From: Bacteroidetes oral taxon 274 str. F0058
GTDB taxonomy: Bacteria > Bacteroidota > Bacteroidia > Bacteroidales > Paludibacteraceae
Direction: 5' to 3'
Length of the DNA stretch: 64,000 bases
NCBI GenBank assembly: GCA_000163695.1
Contig: GG774889.1
Span: forward strand, 240,114 to 304,113
Within the stretch, counting starts at the first letter, position 1, and each line of letters starts with the position of its first letter. This document shows positions 25,031 through 34,105 of this stretch, one piece after another. The position numbers and the translations under genes are program-made. The notes beneath the pieces are model-generated. The model saw nothing but the letters and a program-made list of their open reading frames with translations, was not told the DNA's origin and searched no databases.

Positions 25031-25936
25031 TTAGCGTAGTTTGAAGTGATATACTATCTGTCCGATAGCTACGCCCTTACCCGACGAGAATTTTGTTCTA
25101 CGGGCAGATTCGAGCGTGGAGTTTCTAAGCGATTCGTCGGCTATCGTCGTGGGTGAGCCGATAGTAGCACTTATGACGTTACCATTGTCGTCTACACGTA
25201 TCCTGACGGTGATTTTACCTTCGACATTCTCTCTGTATGCCGGCTTTGAGATATTTCCGCTGAGCGTACGTCCTTCGAGGCTCCACGTATTGCCGTTGGA
25301 TGTCCCTTTGCCGAATGGGTTGCCGCGAGTGCCGTCGCCTATGCCGTCACCTATACCGTTACCTTTGCCGTCACCGCTCCCGGGTCCTTTGCCAGTACCC
25401 ATTGCGTTGCCTCCGTCCCCTTTTCCTCCGCTTTTGCCGCTTTTATAACCTAATGCACCCCCGATAAGATTTTGGGCACGGTCTGATTTTGCTTTTTGCT
25501 CTGCGGCACGAGCTTCTTGTGCCAGACGCTGTTGTTCGGCTGCTTGGCTGTTTTTATCTGTATTGCTGCCTGTCGGTACGTTGAGCGACTCTTCGTCTTG
25601 CGTGAAGAAGTCGTCGCCGCCGGCAGTAGCTTTGGCTTGTCCGCCGCTTGTCTGCGAAGATGTTGTGCGAGCCTGTTGCACGGGTTTTTCGGAGAACGAC
25701 GGAGCATCTATCTGTTTTTTGTAGAAGTCGCCGTCGAGCGACCCGCCAAAGTCGCCTCGCTGTCCGCCCGAAGAGCCGCCTACTTCGCCCTCCATATCGA
25801 CTCCGTAACCGACCTCTATACCTTGTTCTTCGGGTAGATGAGCGGGTACGACGAGTTTGAGCCACAGCAGCAGCAAAAGTATAAATCCGAAGATTAATAT
25901 CGTTCCTATCGAAGCATAGACATCTTTTTTAGGCAT
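25031..25936 (-). CDS. TonB-family energy transducer
   Basis: 301 residues. One N-terminal span (IGTILIFGFILLLLLWLKLVV) anchors it in the inner membrane. A long periplasmic linker rich in Gly, Ser, Gln and Lys follows (about 40-215, with runs such as GKSGGKGDGGNAMGTGKGPG). The C-terminal TonB domain comes last (ENVEGKITVRIRVDDNGNV to GQIVYHFKLR). It transmits proton-motive force from ExbBD to outer-membrane receptors such as SusC. The linker is glycine-rich rather than the classical Pro-Lys type. It lies downstream of exbB-exbD. Confidence 0.92.
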   Translation of the reverse strand: MPKKDVYASIGTILIFGFILLLLLWLKLVVPAHLPEEQGIEVGYGVDMEGEVGGSSGGQRGDFGGSLDGDFYKKQIDAPSFSEKPVQQARTTSSQTSGGQAKATAGGDDFFTQDEESLNVPTGSNTDKNSQAAEQQRLAQEARAAEQKAKSDRAQNLIGGALGYKSGKSGGKGDGGNAMGTGKGPGSGDGKGNGIGDGIGDGTRGNPFGKGTSNGNTWSLEGRTLSGNISKPAYRENVEGKITVRIRVDDNGNVISATIGSPTTIADESLRNSTLESARRTKFSSGKGVAIGQIVYHFKLR

Positions 25937-26004
25937 AATTATCTATATTCTTTTAATAATCTTACTTTTAGTTCAATTATTCTTTTGTCGGTTGCAAACG
26001 ATAG

Positions 26005-26412
26005 CTATTTCTCTTTTTGAGTGAATAGTATCATTTTGGTTTTTAGTCTGTTGCCTATATCGAACAGGTTTACAACGTTTTGTAAGTTAAGCGACCTGTC
26101 GGCGTGCAGCAATACTATTGTCTCCTTATTTTTCTTTTTCTCCAGCTCCTGTGCTATTATAGGTTCTATCTGCTCGAGGGTAACCTCTCGGTCTTCGACG
26201 AAATATTTAAGGTCGGCGGTAACAGTGAGGTTTATTTGATTGCGGATAGCGGCATCGGAAGAGGTTTTGCTGCTGGGCAAAACTACCTTCATCGTAGCGG
26301 GAGCTATCATTGTGGCTATTATCAGGAAAAACAACATCAGGAAGAACATAATGTCGTTCAGCGACGCTGTATAAACCTCTGCGTTACGTGGCTTTCTTCG
26401 TTCAATTTTCAT
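26005..26412 (-). CDS. exbD: ExbD/TolR-type biopolymer transport protein
   Basis: 135 residues. One N-terminal span (LNDIMFFLMLFFLIIATMI) holds the conserved membrane Asp (ND) that conducts protons. The periplasmic ExbD/TolR domain follows (VVLPSSKTSS to LKTKMILFTQKEK). It forms the proton channel with ExbB. It starts 23 bases after exbB. Confidence 0.93.
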   Translation of the reverse strand: MKIERRKPRNAEVYTASLNDIMFFLMLFFLIIATMIAPATMKVVLPSSKTSSDAAIRNQINLTVTADLKYFVEDREVTLEQIEPIIAQELEKKKNKETIVLLHADRSLNLQNVVNLFDIGNRLKTKMILFTQKEK

Positions 26413-26435
26413 TTCTGTAATGTATTGGTTAGCAA

Positions 26436-27164
26436 CTATTTTTTGCCTCCTCCACGAAGCATATTGACCAAGTCGTTCGAATACTTGTCCATATTGGCAA
26501 CAATCTTATCTATTCGTCCGTTGAGCAGATAATATCCGGCGTATGCCAAAATACCCACAAAAAGACCTACCCCCGAACATATCATCTTCTGATACAGACC
26601 GTCGGATATTGTTGCTATCTCGAACTCGTTGGTCTGGGCTATTCTGAAAAATATGGTTATAACCCCGAATATTGTACCCAAGAAACCCAACATAGGAGCT
26701 ACCGAAGCGGTGATACCGAGCCAGTTCATATGCCGCTCCATAGAGGCGACCTGCTGATTGGCTTCGCTCTGCATCGCTCCCTGAACAGCCTCCATATCGT
26801 TATTGACCTGGCTAAGCCCTGCCGCAATCACCTTACTGTACGCATTGGAGCTCGATAGGCAGAATTTCTCGGCACTCTCGAACTTGTATTCGTAAACCAA
26901 ATCTTTTATTCTCGAAAACCAGACAGAGTCCGATTTGCCCAAGGTGTTCAGAACCACGATTCGTTCTATTATTACATAGATGGCTATTGCCAGCAGCAAA
27001 AACAGAGGCAACAGTATCCAACCGCCTTTGAGCAAGAGCGTGAAATAATTTTCCGACGACGTGTCTACAATAGGTTGTGTTACCTGCGGAGCAACATTTG
27101 TTGCAGTAGTTGCAATCTGATTTACGGTGTCTTGCACCGCAGTAGGAATTTGTAATAACATCAT
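26436..27164 (-). CDS. exbB: ExbB/TolQ/MotA-family proton channel protein
   Basis: 242 residues. Three spans are visible: LLKGGWILLPLFLLLAIAIYVIIER (near 45), WLGITASVAPMLGFLGTIFGVITIF (about 145) and ICSGVGLFVGILAYAGYYLL (about 195). The conserved Gly-rich TVxGMI-like segment in span 2 is present as GFLGTIFGVI. With ExbD and TonB it energises outer-membrane transport. Starting at M2 (27161) is equally possible. It is 57 bases downstream of pdxJ. Confidence 0.94.
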   Translation of the reverse strand: MMLLQIPTAVQDTVNQIATTATNVAPQVTQPIVDTSSENYFTLLLKGGWILLPLFLLLAIAIYVIIERIVVLNTLGKSDSVWFSRIKDLVYEYKFESAEKFCLSSSNAYSKVIAAGLSQVNNDMEAVQGAMQSEANQQVASMERHMNWLGITASVAPMLGFLGTIFGVITIFFRIAQTNEFEIATISDGLYQKMICSGVGLFVGILAYAGYYLLNGRIDKIVANMDKYSNDLVNMLRGGGKK

Positions 27165-27221
27165 TTTTTATATAAAAATTAATTGTTAGCGATTAAAGTA
27201 GATATATTTAACTGAAAAAAA

Positions 27222-27938
27222 TTATACTGTCAGACATTTTTTGTACTCGGCAATAGTTTTGGCAAGTCCCAGATATAGAGCATCGGCTATTAGTGCGTGT
27301 CCGATACTTACCTCCGAGAGCATCGGGATATTGCCTGCAAAGTATTTTAAGTTTTCCAAACTCAGGTCGTGTCCGGCATTCACTTTGAGCCCGCACTTTC
27401 GGGCGACTTCGGTAGCCAGTACGAAATCTTTTATTGCTGCTTCCGGATTAGACCGATAGAGTGAGGCATAAGGCTCTGTGTACAATTCTATTCGGTCGGT
27501 GTCTGTCTTGGCGGCAGCCTCTATATTTTTTATGTCCGTTCCGACAAAAATAGATACCCTCACTCCCAACTCCTTGAAGTGGGTAACCAAATCGCTCAGG
27601 TAGCTAAAGTGTTCTATGCAGTCCCAGCCGGCATTCGATGTAAGGGCGTCGGGAGCATCGGGGACAAGGGTTACCTGTGTCGGTTTGATACGCTCTATCA
27701 AATCTATAAATTTATTGACAGGATTACCCTCTATATTAAATTCGGTTGTGATATTGGATTTCAGCACATAGACGTCCGAATATCTTATGTGCCTTTCGTC
27801 GGGTCGTGGGTGAACGGTGATACCGTCGGCACCGAATTTCTCGCAGTCCAATGCCACTTTCAGCACATTGGGGACGTCGCCGCCTCGCGAGTTACGCAGG
27901 GTCGCTATTTTATTTACATTTACACTCAATTTTATCAT
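27222..27938 (-). CDS. pdxJ: Pyridoxine 5'-phosphate synthase
   Basis: 238 residues, a TIM barrel that condenses 1-deoxyxylulose 5-phosphate with 3-amino-2-oxopropyl phosphate to make pyridoxine 5'-phosphate. Family signatures: KLSVNVNKIATLRNSRGG at the N-terminus, GADGITVHPRPDERHI (residues 35-50), VTLVPD, VSIFVGTD and NAGHDLSLENL. With pdxB in the same window it indicates the DXP-dependent vitamin B6 route. It heads a likely operon running into exbB, exbD, tonB, the DJ-1 gene and the LptF/G permease gene. Confidence 0.97.
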   Translation of the reverse strand: MIKLSVNVNKIATLRNSRGGDVPNVLKVALDCEKFGADGITVHPRPDERHIRYSDVYVLKSNITTEFNIEGNPVNKFIDLIERIKPTQVTLVPDAPDALTSNAGWDCIEHFSYLSDLVTHFKELGVRVSIFVGTDIKNIEAAAKTDTDRIELYTEPYASLYRSNPEAAIKDFVLATEVARKCGLKVNAGHDLSLENLKYFAGNIPMLSEVSIGHALIADALYLGLAKTIAEYKKCLTV

Positions 27939-28002
27939 TTACTACGTATTCTCCTTCGGAAAAAAAGATTTTTTATACACTCGATTGTCTTATACCTGTG
28001 TG

Positions 28003-28010
28003 CAAAGGTA
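28003..28010 (-). promoter_or_regulatory. Promoter box of the pdxJ operon (TACCTTTG)
   Basis: TACCTTTG on the minus strand, about 65 bases upstream of pdxJ, in the 127-base gap to tpiA. Confidence 0.55.
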
Positions 28011-28065
28011 TAAGTTTTTTTACAATGAGCGGCTTTTTATCGGCATATACTTGCCACAAAAATAG

Positions 28066-28821
28066 TTAAAAAGAGTCTATAATAGCTACAAAGTCTCCTG
28101 CTTTGAGCGAAGCTCCTCCGATAAGACCACCGTCTACATCGGGCTTGGCAAACAGTTCTTTTGCATTGGAGGGATTGCAGCTACCGCCGTATAATATCGA
28201 AGTGTCTTCAGACAACTCTTTGCCGTACTTTTTGGTTATCAACGAACGTATGAATGCGTGCATCTCTTGTGCTTGGTCGGAAGTGGCAGTCAGTCCCGTA
28301 CCGATAGCCCATACGGGTTCGTAGGCAAGCACTATTTTGCCGAACTCGTCTGCTGCCAGGTCGAATACGGAGCCTTCGAGTTGTGCCTGTACTACATCGT
28401 TTTGTCTGCCGGCTTGGCGTTCGTCCTTGGTCTCACCGATACAGAAGATAGGTCTAAGCCCGTTTTCGAGAGCAAGTCGCACTTTTAGGCGGAGTATTTC
28501 GTATGTCTCGCCGTAGTATGTGCGTCGTTCGGAGTGTCCTATTATACAGTATTTTGCACCGGTAGAGGCTACCATTGCCGCCGACACTTCTCCCGTGTAT
28601 GCACCAGAGGGTTTGTCTGCACAGTTTTCGGCAGCAACGGCTATGACGCTGTCTTTGAGCTCCTCGCAGACAGAAGCCAAGTGAATGAACGGTGTCCCTA
28701 CTATAACTTCACATTTTGGCGTTTTTCCCGATAGGGAAGCTTTTATCTCTTTTGCAAGAGCAATGCCTTCTTGCAGGGTTTTATTCATTTTCCAGTTGCC
28801 TGCTACTATATTTTTCCTCAT
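28066..28821 (-). CDS. tpiA: Triosephosphate isomerase
   Basis: 251 residues, the usual length; interconverts glyceraldehyde 3-phosphate and dihydroxyacetone phosphate in glycolysis. Visible residues: N and K in AGNWKMNKT (about 7-15), catalytic His in IGHSERR, catalytic Glu in AYEPVWAIGTG, and the phosphate-binding GGSCNPSNA / GGLIGGASL loops. It is 25 bases downstream of the DoxX-like gene and last of a three-gene unit. Confidence 0.98.
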   Translation of the reverse strand: MRKNIVAGNWKMNKTLQEGIALAKEIKASLSGKTPKCEVIVGTPFIHLASVCEELKDSVIAVAAENCADKPSGAYTGEVSAAMVASTGAKYCIIGHSERRTYYGETYEILRLKVRLALENGLRPIFCIGETKDERQAGRQNDVVQAQLEGSVFDLAADEFGKIVLAYEPVWAIGTGLTATSDQAQEMHAFIRSLITKKYGKELSEDTSILYGGSCNPSNAKELFAKPDVDGGLIGGASLKAGDFVAIIDSF

Positions 28822-28846
28822 AATTAATTATTTATTTGTATGTAAG

Positions 28847-30055
28847 TTAAACGTTATTTTTACGCAAAAATTGTTCGAATGCTTTTTTTGTCTTCGTGGC
28901 ATTCCATTTGTCTATCACTACGCCGTCTCGGAGCACTAATACTCCCGGGTTGGCTCGTATCATAGATTTCAGCGGGATAGCATCTGCCGTACAGAAAGGG
29001 AAGAGTACGTCGTTTGTCTGCTTAAATCGCTCTATATCTTCGGGATTGGAGGCTGTCAGAGCCATTACGTTGTATCCTCTTTCGCTCATTTGTACGTATA
29101 TATTGTTAAGCCCCTCCACGGTGGTCTCGTCGGCACGGTTGAGGTTGTACATCACGAATAGGAATACGTAATTCTTGTCGGTCAATACGTCTTCGGTGAT
29201 ATTGCCGAGTTCGGGCGACTCTATCATAAGGTCGTGGATAGGAGGCTGATAGCCTTTTTTTATCAGTTTAGTATTTTGCGATATGTATGTCCAGTTTACA
29301 GAGTCGTTCCAAGGTGCGTCGGCAAGCGAAGCGAACGTTTTTGTGTCGCCTGTCGTATTGTTTTTGTAGGTGAATGTGGTTTCGTACTCGTCTCGTGGAG
29401 CACCGTCGGGTATCTCCATCAGTTTGTGTATATTATTGCCTATCTTATAGGGTAGAAAATCTATTAAAGGCAAATTCTGGAGGCAATACACAGACAGAAT
29501 TATCGAAAACAAGAAAAACGAACACGATATAAGCCTCGATGGCAATGGCGACAGATATGGTTTATGGTATTTCTCGAAATAGAGTATTGAGATAATCATA
29601 ACGAGCAGCACGACGTTTTTGGCGAATGTAGCCCAATTGGATAGTTTCAGAGCATCGCCGAAGCAACCGCAGTCCGATACGGCATTAGTAGCGGCAAGCC
29701 ATAGTGTCAGGGGGGTCATCACCAGCATAAAAACCAGTGCACTCCACGAAAAAAATCTTAGAGCGATACCCGTAATCATACCGAAGCCGATGGCAAACTC
29801 CAAGGCAATCATTAATATGCTGCCTGCCAATGTGATATAATATGATTGTGGCAGCCCCATTGCTTGCAGATAGTCGAGCATCTTGTAGGTATGCCCCAGA
29901 GGGTCTATCGCCTTGACAAACCCCGAATATATAAAAACCAACCCGAATATTATCCTAAGTATCAGCCCTATGATTCTGAACGAAGGAGCTTGCTCTTGGT
30001 TTACGAGTTTGGTTTTCAGTTCGTTATTGATATTGTTTAATTTGTCTGTTATCAT
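28847..30055 (-). CDS. DoxX/MauE-like membrane protein with a C-terminal thioredoxin-like domain
   Basis: 402 residues in two parts. The N-terminal part (about 25-190) has four spans of the DoxX/MauE type, with GLVFIYSGFVKAIDPLGHTYK and a vicinal cysteine motif DCGCFGD in the second half. The C-terminal part (about 270-402) looks like a thioredoxin fold (NYVFLFVMYNLNRADET, then FCTADAIPLKSMIRANPGVLVLRDG) without a CxxC active site. The same gene sits next to tpiA and a DUF1599 gene in other Bacteroidales. MauE-type proteins support disulfide chemistry or redox-carrier assembly, but the function here is unproven. Confidence 0.82.
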   Translation of the reverse strand: MITDKLNNINNELKTKLVNQEQAPSFRIIGLILRIIFGLVFIYSGFVKAIDPLGHTYKMLDYLQAMGLPQSYYITLAGSILMIALEFAIGFGMITGIALRFFSWSALVFMLVMTPLTLWLAATNAVSDCGCFGDALKLSNWATFAKNVVLLVMIISILYFEKYHKPYLSPLPSRLISCSFFLFSIILSVYCLQNLPLIDFLPYKIGNNIHKLMEIPDGAPRDEYETTFTYKNNTTGDTKTFASLADAPWNDSVNWTYISQNTKLIKKGYQPPIHDLMIESPELGNITEDVLTDKNYVFLFVMYNLNRADETTVEGLNNIYVQMSERGYNVMALTASNPEDIERFKQTNDVLFPFCTADAIPLKSMIRANPGVLVLRDGVVIDKWNATKTKKAFEQFLRKNNV

Positions 30056-30600
30056 AAGTCGTCTTGAGCCTCCATATTTTTTATGATATAAAAAACTGCA
30101 TAATTGAGCATATCGTAGTAATTGGCGTCGATTCCCTCCGATATCAATGTATGTCCGTTATTGTCTTCGATTGTTTTAGTACGGTTTATTTTCTGTAAAA
30201 TAAGGTCGGTATAAGACCCTACCCTCATCATACGCCAAGCCTCGTTGTAATCGTGATTTTTGGCAGTCATCAGTTGTTTGGCTTCTGCTACAAAGCGGTC
30301 GTAGAGAACTATTGCTTCGCTCTCTGTGATATCGACAGTGTCGACATACCCCAGGTGCAACTGTATCAGTCCTATGACTGAATAATTGACAACACCTATC
30401 AGTTCCGACGGAATGTCTTCGTCTATCTGTGCCAAATTGCCCTGCTCGATATTGCGAATACGACTTGCCTTGATGAATATCTGGTCTGTTACAGACTGTT
30501 GCCGCATAATACGCCAGGCGGCTCCGTAATCCGATAGTTTTTTTACAAAAACGTTCCTACACAGGGATATAGCTTTGTCAAATTGTTGTTCGGTCGTCAT
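30052..30600 (-). CDS. DUF1599 protein
   Basis: 182 residues from the ATG at 30600 (MTTEQQFDKAISLC). The open frame reaches to 30753 but the extra 51 residues run through the promoter region, so they are rejected. The protein is an internal duplication: KLSDYGAAWRIMRQQSVTDQIFIKASRIRNIE and KNHDYNEAWRMMRVGSYTDLILQKINRTKTIE are two copies of the same helical module, the mark of this nucleotide-modification-associated family. The function is unknown. Its stop overlaps the next start by 4 bases. Confidence 0.85.
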   Translation of the reverse strand: MTTEQQFDKAISLCRNVFVKKLSDYGAAWRIMRQQSVTDQIFIKASRIRNIEQGNLAQIDEDIPSELIGVVNYSVIGLIQLHLGYVDTVDITESEAIVLYDRFVAEAKQLMTAKNHDYNEAWRMMRVGSYTDLILQKINRTKTIEDNNGHTLISEGIDANYYDMLNYAVFYIIKNMEAQDDL

Positions 30601-30686
30601 TATCTTAATCCGTATGTCCGACAGTAGAAATTTAATTTTATCTCTCTGTCCAATGTTTAGAGTGGTGTCTACTTTGTTTGAGCCTA

Positions 30687-30694
30687 CAAAGATA
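30687..30694 (-). promoter_or_regulatory. Promoter box of the DUF1599-tpiA unit (TATCTTTG)
   Basis: TATCTTTG on the minus strand, 87 bases upstream of the chosen DUF1599 start. It supports that start over the longer frame. Confidence 0.5.
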
Positions 30695-30824
30695 GTATAA
30701 ATTTTAGAACAAATAAAATTGTCGGTGTGCCTTTTACGTGAAAGTACCCGCATTCAACACGAATACGGATACCCACATCAACAACTAAGATTTAGTTTTA
30801 TTATGAAAAAATTTTTGCTATTTC

Positions 30825-32324
30825 CTATTTTATAGTTACAATATAGTGTTTTATTGCTCCGGCTCTGTTGATAACGGTTACGAAAAGCACTTTGTCCGTA
30901 TCGTTGCTGTTTATGACAGTGTTGTAGGCATCTTTGATATCTGCGGTAGATGATACGGGTTTATTGTTTATTTTCAGTACAATGAAGCCATTTTCGATAC
31001 CTGCTTTTGCGAAAGCACCGTTTTTACGAACGTTTTGTACCAGAAGCCCTCCATTGTAGTTGAGCTGTCGTTTGGTCTGCATCGGTAGCGGGGCAAAGTC
31101 GGCTCCGAGGTCGGCTATATCCGTATCTTTGACGATATTGGTATTGCCGCTGAGATTTTTTAGCTTCACCCTTAGTGTCTGCTCGCTATTTTTCCGCATT
31201 ATTGTTACACTTATATCGTTGCCGGGGCGGTATGCCGCAACTTGCTCTTGAAGCTCGGCGGTAGACTTTACTTTCACTCCATTGATGGCTGTGATGACGT
31301 CGCCTTCTTTGATGCCTGCATCTTTGGCAGCCGAATTTTCTTCTATGGAAGCCACATACACGCCGTCGAGAGTTTTAATGTTTTTTTCTTTGGCGAGTTT
31401 GTCGTCTATATTGTCTATTCTTACCCCAAGTATGGCTCGTTGTACGGTTCCGTATTCTCTGAGGTCTTTGACCACCTTGCTCACAATCGTAGTAGGTACG
31501 GCAAATCCGTATCCGTTGTATGTACCTGTCAGAGAGGCTATAGCGGTGTTTATGCCGACCAGTTCGCCTGCTGCGTTCACCAGTGCTCCTCCGCTGTTAC
31601 CAGGGTTTATGGCAGCGTCTGTCTGTATGAAACTCTCTATGCTCTGACCTCTGGGGTCTGCATTCAGTAGATTTAAGTTTCTCGATTTTGCAGAGACAAT
31701 CCCTGCCGTAACGGTCGATGTCAGGTTGAACGGGTTACCTATTGCAAGCACCCACTCGCCTATTTTGAGATTGTCGGAATTACCTATTGCCATAGGCTGC
31801 AAGTCGTTGGCATCTATCTTTATCAGAGCGATGTCAGTGGTAGGGTCTGCTCCTATTACCTTGGCGGTGAATGTTCGTTTGTCGTTGAGCGTAACTTCTA
31901 TCTCTGAGGCATTGTTTATTACGTGGTTGTTTGTTACAATATATCCGTCGGCAGATATGATTACTCCTGAGCCTGCTCCTGTGGTTGTTTCGGGTTCGTA
32001 GTATCTTCGGTTATCGGGTTGTCCGAAGAAAAATTCGAAAAACGGGTCGTTGAAACCGTCCATAGCACCTTCGTTGCTGCGTGCCTTTTGCTTTACCTTT
32101 ACGTGTACTACCGAATGCACGGTACGTTCGGCAGCAATGGTCAGGTCTGTCTGTCCTATTTGAGTATTGGACATAGACGCAAACTGCACGGGGGCGGTAT
32201 CCGTCGGAGATGATGTAGTATAATGATGTCCGTCGAAATTACGATAGACGGCAACAGTGGCAATAGATGTCGTAGAACACAACAATATTGCACCAATAAT
32301 TAATATCAAATTCCTTTTGTTCAT
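30825..32324 (-). CDS. degP: Periplasmic serine protease/chaperone of the DegP/HtrA family
   Basis: 499 residues. An N-terminal hydrophobic segment (NLILIIGAILLCSTTSIATVAVY) exports or anchors it. The trypsin-like domain has His in VTNNHVIN (about residue 135), Asp in PTTDIALIKI (about 163) and Ser in NPGNSGGALV (about 243). Two PDZ domains follow (AILGVRIDNIDDKLAKEKN, and NGGLLVQNVRKNGAFAKAG). It degrades or refolds misfolded envelope proteins. No TAnnTTTG box is convincing upstream, so a stress sigma factor may drive it. Confidence 0.95.
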   Translation of the reverse strand: MNKRNLILIIGAILLCSTTSIATVAVYRNFDGHHYTTSSPTDTAPVQFASMSNTQIGQTDLTIAAERTVHSVVHVKVKQKARSNEGAMDGFNDPFFEFFFGQPDNRRYYEPETTTGAGSGVIISADGYIVTNNHVINNASEIEVTLNDKRTFTAKVIGADPTTDIALIKIDANDLQPMAIGNSDNLKIGEWVLAIGNPFNLTSTVTAGIVSAKSRNLNLLNADPRGQSIESFIQTDAAINPGNSGGALVNAAGELVGINTAIASLTGTYNGYGFAVPTTIVSKVVKDLREYGTVQRAILGVRIDNIDDKLAKEKNIKTLDGVYVASIEENSAAKDAGIKEGDVITAINGVKVKSTAELQEQVAAYRPGNDISVTIMRKNSEQTLRVKLKNLSGNTNIVKDTDIADLGADFAPLPMQTKRQLNYNGGLLVQNVRKNGAFAKAGIENGFIVLKINNKPVSSTADIKDAYNTVINSNDTDKVLFVTVINRAGAIKHYIVTIK

Positions 32325-32527
32325 AAATAACGCAACAAGTTTTAATTTTTTACATTCGAACTTTTAGATAACCTAAAAAGGAAAAGTTTAATCCCCTTGT
32401 GTTAAAATTGTTCTAAAAACTCGGTTTCGCTTGTTAAAAAGATAAAAACGGCAATAGAATTAGTGCCGCTGTATAGTGTTTAACACTTCCTGTTAGATGC
32501 TATCTATACGCATATAAATATAAACGA

Positions 32528-32570
32528 TAAAGGCTACAAAAAACTTATGTGTCTTTTATAGCCTTTTTTT
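32528..32570. terminator. Hairpin between degP and murD
   Basis: The arms AAAGGCTA and TAGCCTTT flank a 25-base region that can extend the stem with A/T pairs. A longer T-run follows on the plus strand than on the minus strand. It lies 40 bases past the murD stop and most likely ends murD. Confidence 0.5.
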
Positions 32571-32611
32571 GCTTAAAAAGTTTTGAAGCGGCAAGCTAAA
32601 ATTTCTTGTAA

Positions 32612-34018
32612 TCAGAGGTGTCTGACTGCCTCTTTGAACTGTCTGCCTCGGTCTTCGTAGTTGTTGAAGAGGTCGAAACTTGCACAGCAAGGCGAGAGTA
32701 ACACCGTATCTCCGTTTTTTGCTACCTTATATGCTTGCTGTACACACTCTTCCATAGAGCGGGCTTCGCTGTACGGTATTTTTTTGCCTTCTTTATTACG
32801 GTGGCAGCCGAAGAACTTGATTAACTTATCGTTGTCTACTCCGAGGAATATCAGATGATGTACTCTGTCCGATACCAATTCCGATATATCGGAGTAGTCG
32901 TTGCCTTTGTCTGTGCCTCCGAGTATCAGCACCACAGGAGTGGTCATACTTTGCAGTGCGTACCAGCACGAGTTTACGTTGGTTGCTTTCGAGTCGTTGA
33001 TATATCGTACGCCACGCACAGTTGCTACATACTCCATACGGTGTTCGACACCTTCGAAAGTCTCCAACGACCGTCGTATGGCGTCTTTACTGACTCCCGC
33101 AACCTGCGAGGCAAGCCCCGCTGCCATAGAGTTGTAGAGATTGTGGTTGCCCTTCAACGGAAGATTATTTGTTTCCATTTCTAAAAAAAGTTTGTTTGTT
33201 AGGTTATTGAAGATTATATCTTTGCCATCGACAAAAGCATAATTGGGGACATTGTCCGTCTGCGACGTTAGGTCGAAAGGTATTTTTCGGGCTTTGATGC
33301 TTGTGCCTCGTTTTTCTATCTCGTTTGCTACCGTACTGTCGCCTGCCCAGAATATGAAAAAATCGTTTTCGGTCTGGTTTTGTAGGATTCTGAATTTAGA
33401 ATCGACATAATTCTGAAATTTATAGTCGTATCGGTCTAAATGGTCGGGTGTTATATTGGTGATTATTGCTATATCCGCCCTGAAAGAGTACATTCCGTCG
33501 AGCTGAAAGCTGCTTATTTCCAGTATATAATAGTCGAAGTTGTCCTCTGCTACCTGCATTGCAAAACTTTTACCTACGTTGCCGGCTAAGCCTACGTTGT
33601 AGCCTGCATTACGGAGAATATGGTAGGTGAGCATAGTAGTGGTTGTTTTACCATTAGAGCCTGTTATACATATAGTTTTCGCATTGGTGTAGCGTCCCGC
33701 AAACTCTATCTCGGAGATGACGGGTATCCCTTTTTCTCGTAGAGACTTGATAATGGGGACACTGTCGGCTATGCCGGGGCTTTTTACGACCTCTATCGAG
33801 GCGGTCTCTTTACCGACGTTTTTCGTTATCTCCAAAACCCTATTGTGAGAGCCTTCTTCGAATGATATGTTTTTGTTTATCAAAATATTGCGATAATCGT
33901 CTTTTATCTTGCCGAAGTCGGATACGAATACGTCGAAACCTTGTTTGGCTGCCAAAACGGCTGTTCCCACTCCACTCTCTCCGGCTCCGAGTACAATAAT
34001 TAACTTGTTTTTAATCAT
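32612..34018 (-). CDS. murD: UDP-N-acetylmuramoyl-L-alanine--D-glutamate ligase
   Basis: 468 residues. MurD adds D-Glu to UDP-MurNAc-L-Ala in the cytoplasm. The N-terminal UDP-binding domain (IIVLGAGESGVGTAVLA), the ATP-binding P-loop CITGSNGKTTTTML (about 115), and the C-terminal ligase domain (VRYINDSKATNVNSCWYAL, LLSPCCASFDLFNNYEDRG) are clear. It stands alone, divergent from dprA, not in a dcw cluster. Confidence 0.97.
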   Translation of the reverse strand: MIKNKLIIVLGAGESGVGTAVLAAKQGFDVFVSDFGKIKDDYRNILINKNISFEEGSHNRVLEITKNVGKETASIEVVKSPGIADSVPIIKSLREKGIPVISEIEFAGRYTNAKTICITGSNGKTTTTMLTYHILRNAGYNVGLAGNVGKSFAMQVAEDNFDYYILEISSFQLDGMYSFRADIAIITNITPDHLDRYDYKFQNYVDSKFRILQNQTENDFFIFWAGDSTVANEIEKRGTSIKARKIPFDLTSQTDNVPNYAFVDGKDIIFNNLTNKLFLEMETNNLPLKGNHNLYNSMAAGLASQVAGVSKDAIRRSLETFEGVEHRMEYVATVRGVRYINDSKATNVNSCWYALQSMTTPVVLILGGTDKGNDYSDISELVSDRVHHLIFLGVDNDKLIKFFGCHRNKEGKKIPYSEARSMEECVQQAYKVAKNGDTVLLSPCCASFDLFNNYEDRGRQFKEAVRHL

Positions 34019-34046
34019 TATTTTATGTGTGTATAAAAAACAACGG

Positions 34047-34054
34047 CAAAATTA
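34047..34054 (-). promoter_or_regulatory. Promoter box of murD (TAATTTTG)
   Basis: TAATTTTG on the minus strand, 29 bases upstream of the murD ATG. It lies back-to-back with the dprA promoter. Confidence 0.5.
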
Positions 34055-34077
34055 CTACTTTTTGAGCAGAAATATAT

Positions 34078-34085
34078 TAATTTTG
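34078..34085 (+). promoter_or_regulatory. Promoter box of dprA (TAATTTTG)
   Basis: TAATTTTG on the plus strand, 21 bases upstream of the dprA ATG. Together with the murD box it makes an 87-base divergent promoter region. Confidence 0.5.
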
Positions 34086-34105
34086 TTATGTAAAATAGAA
34101 ATAAG

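Noticed and set aside
30601..30753. 51-residue N-terminal extension of the DUF1599 protein
   Set aside because: It runs through a promoter box at 30687-30694; the ATG at 30600 starts the conserved domain.
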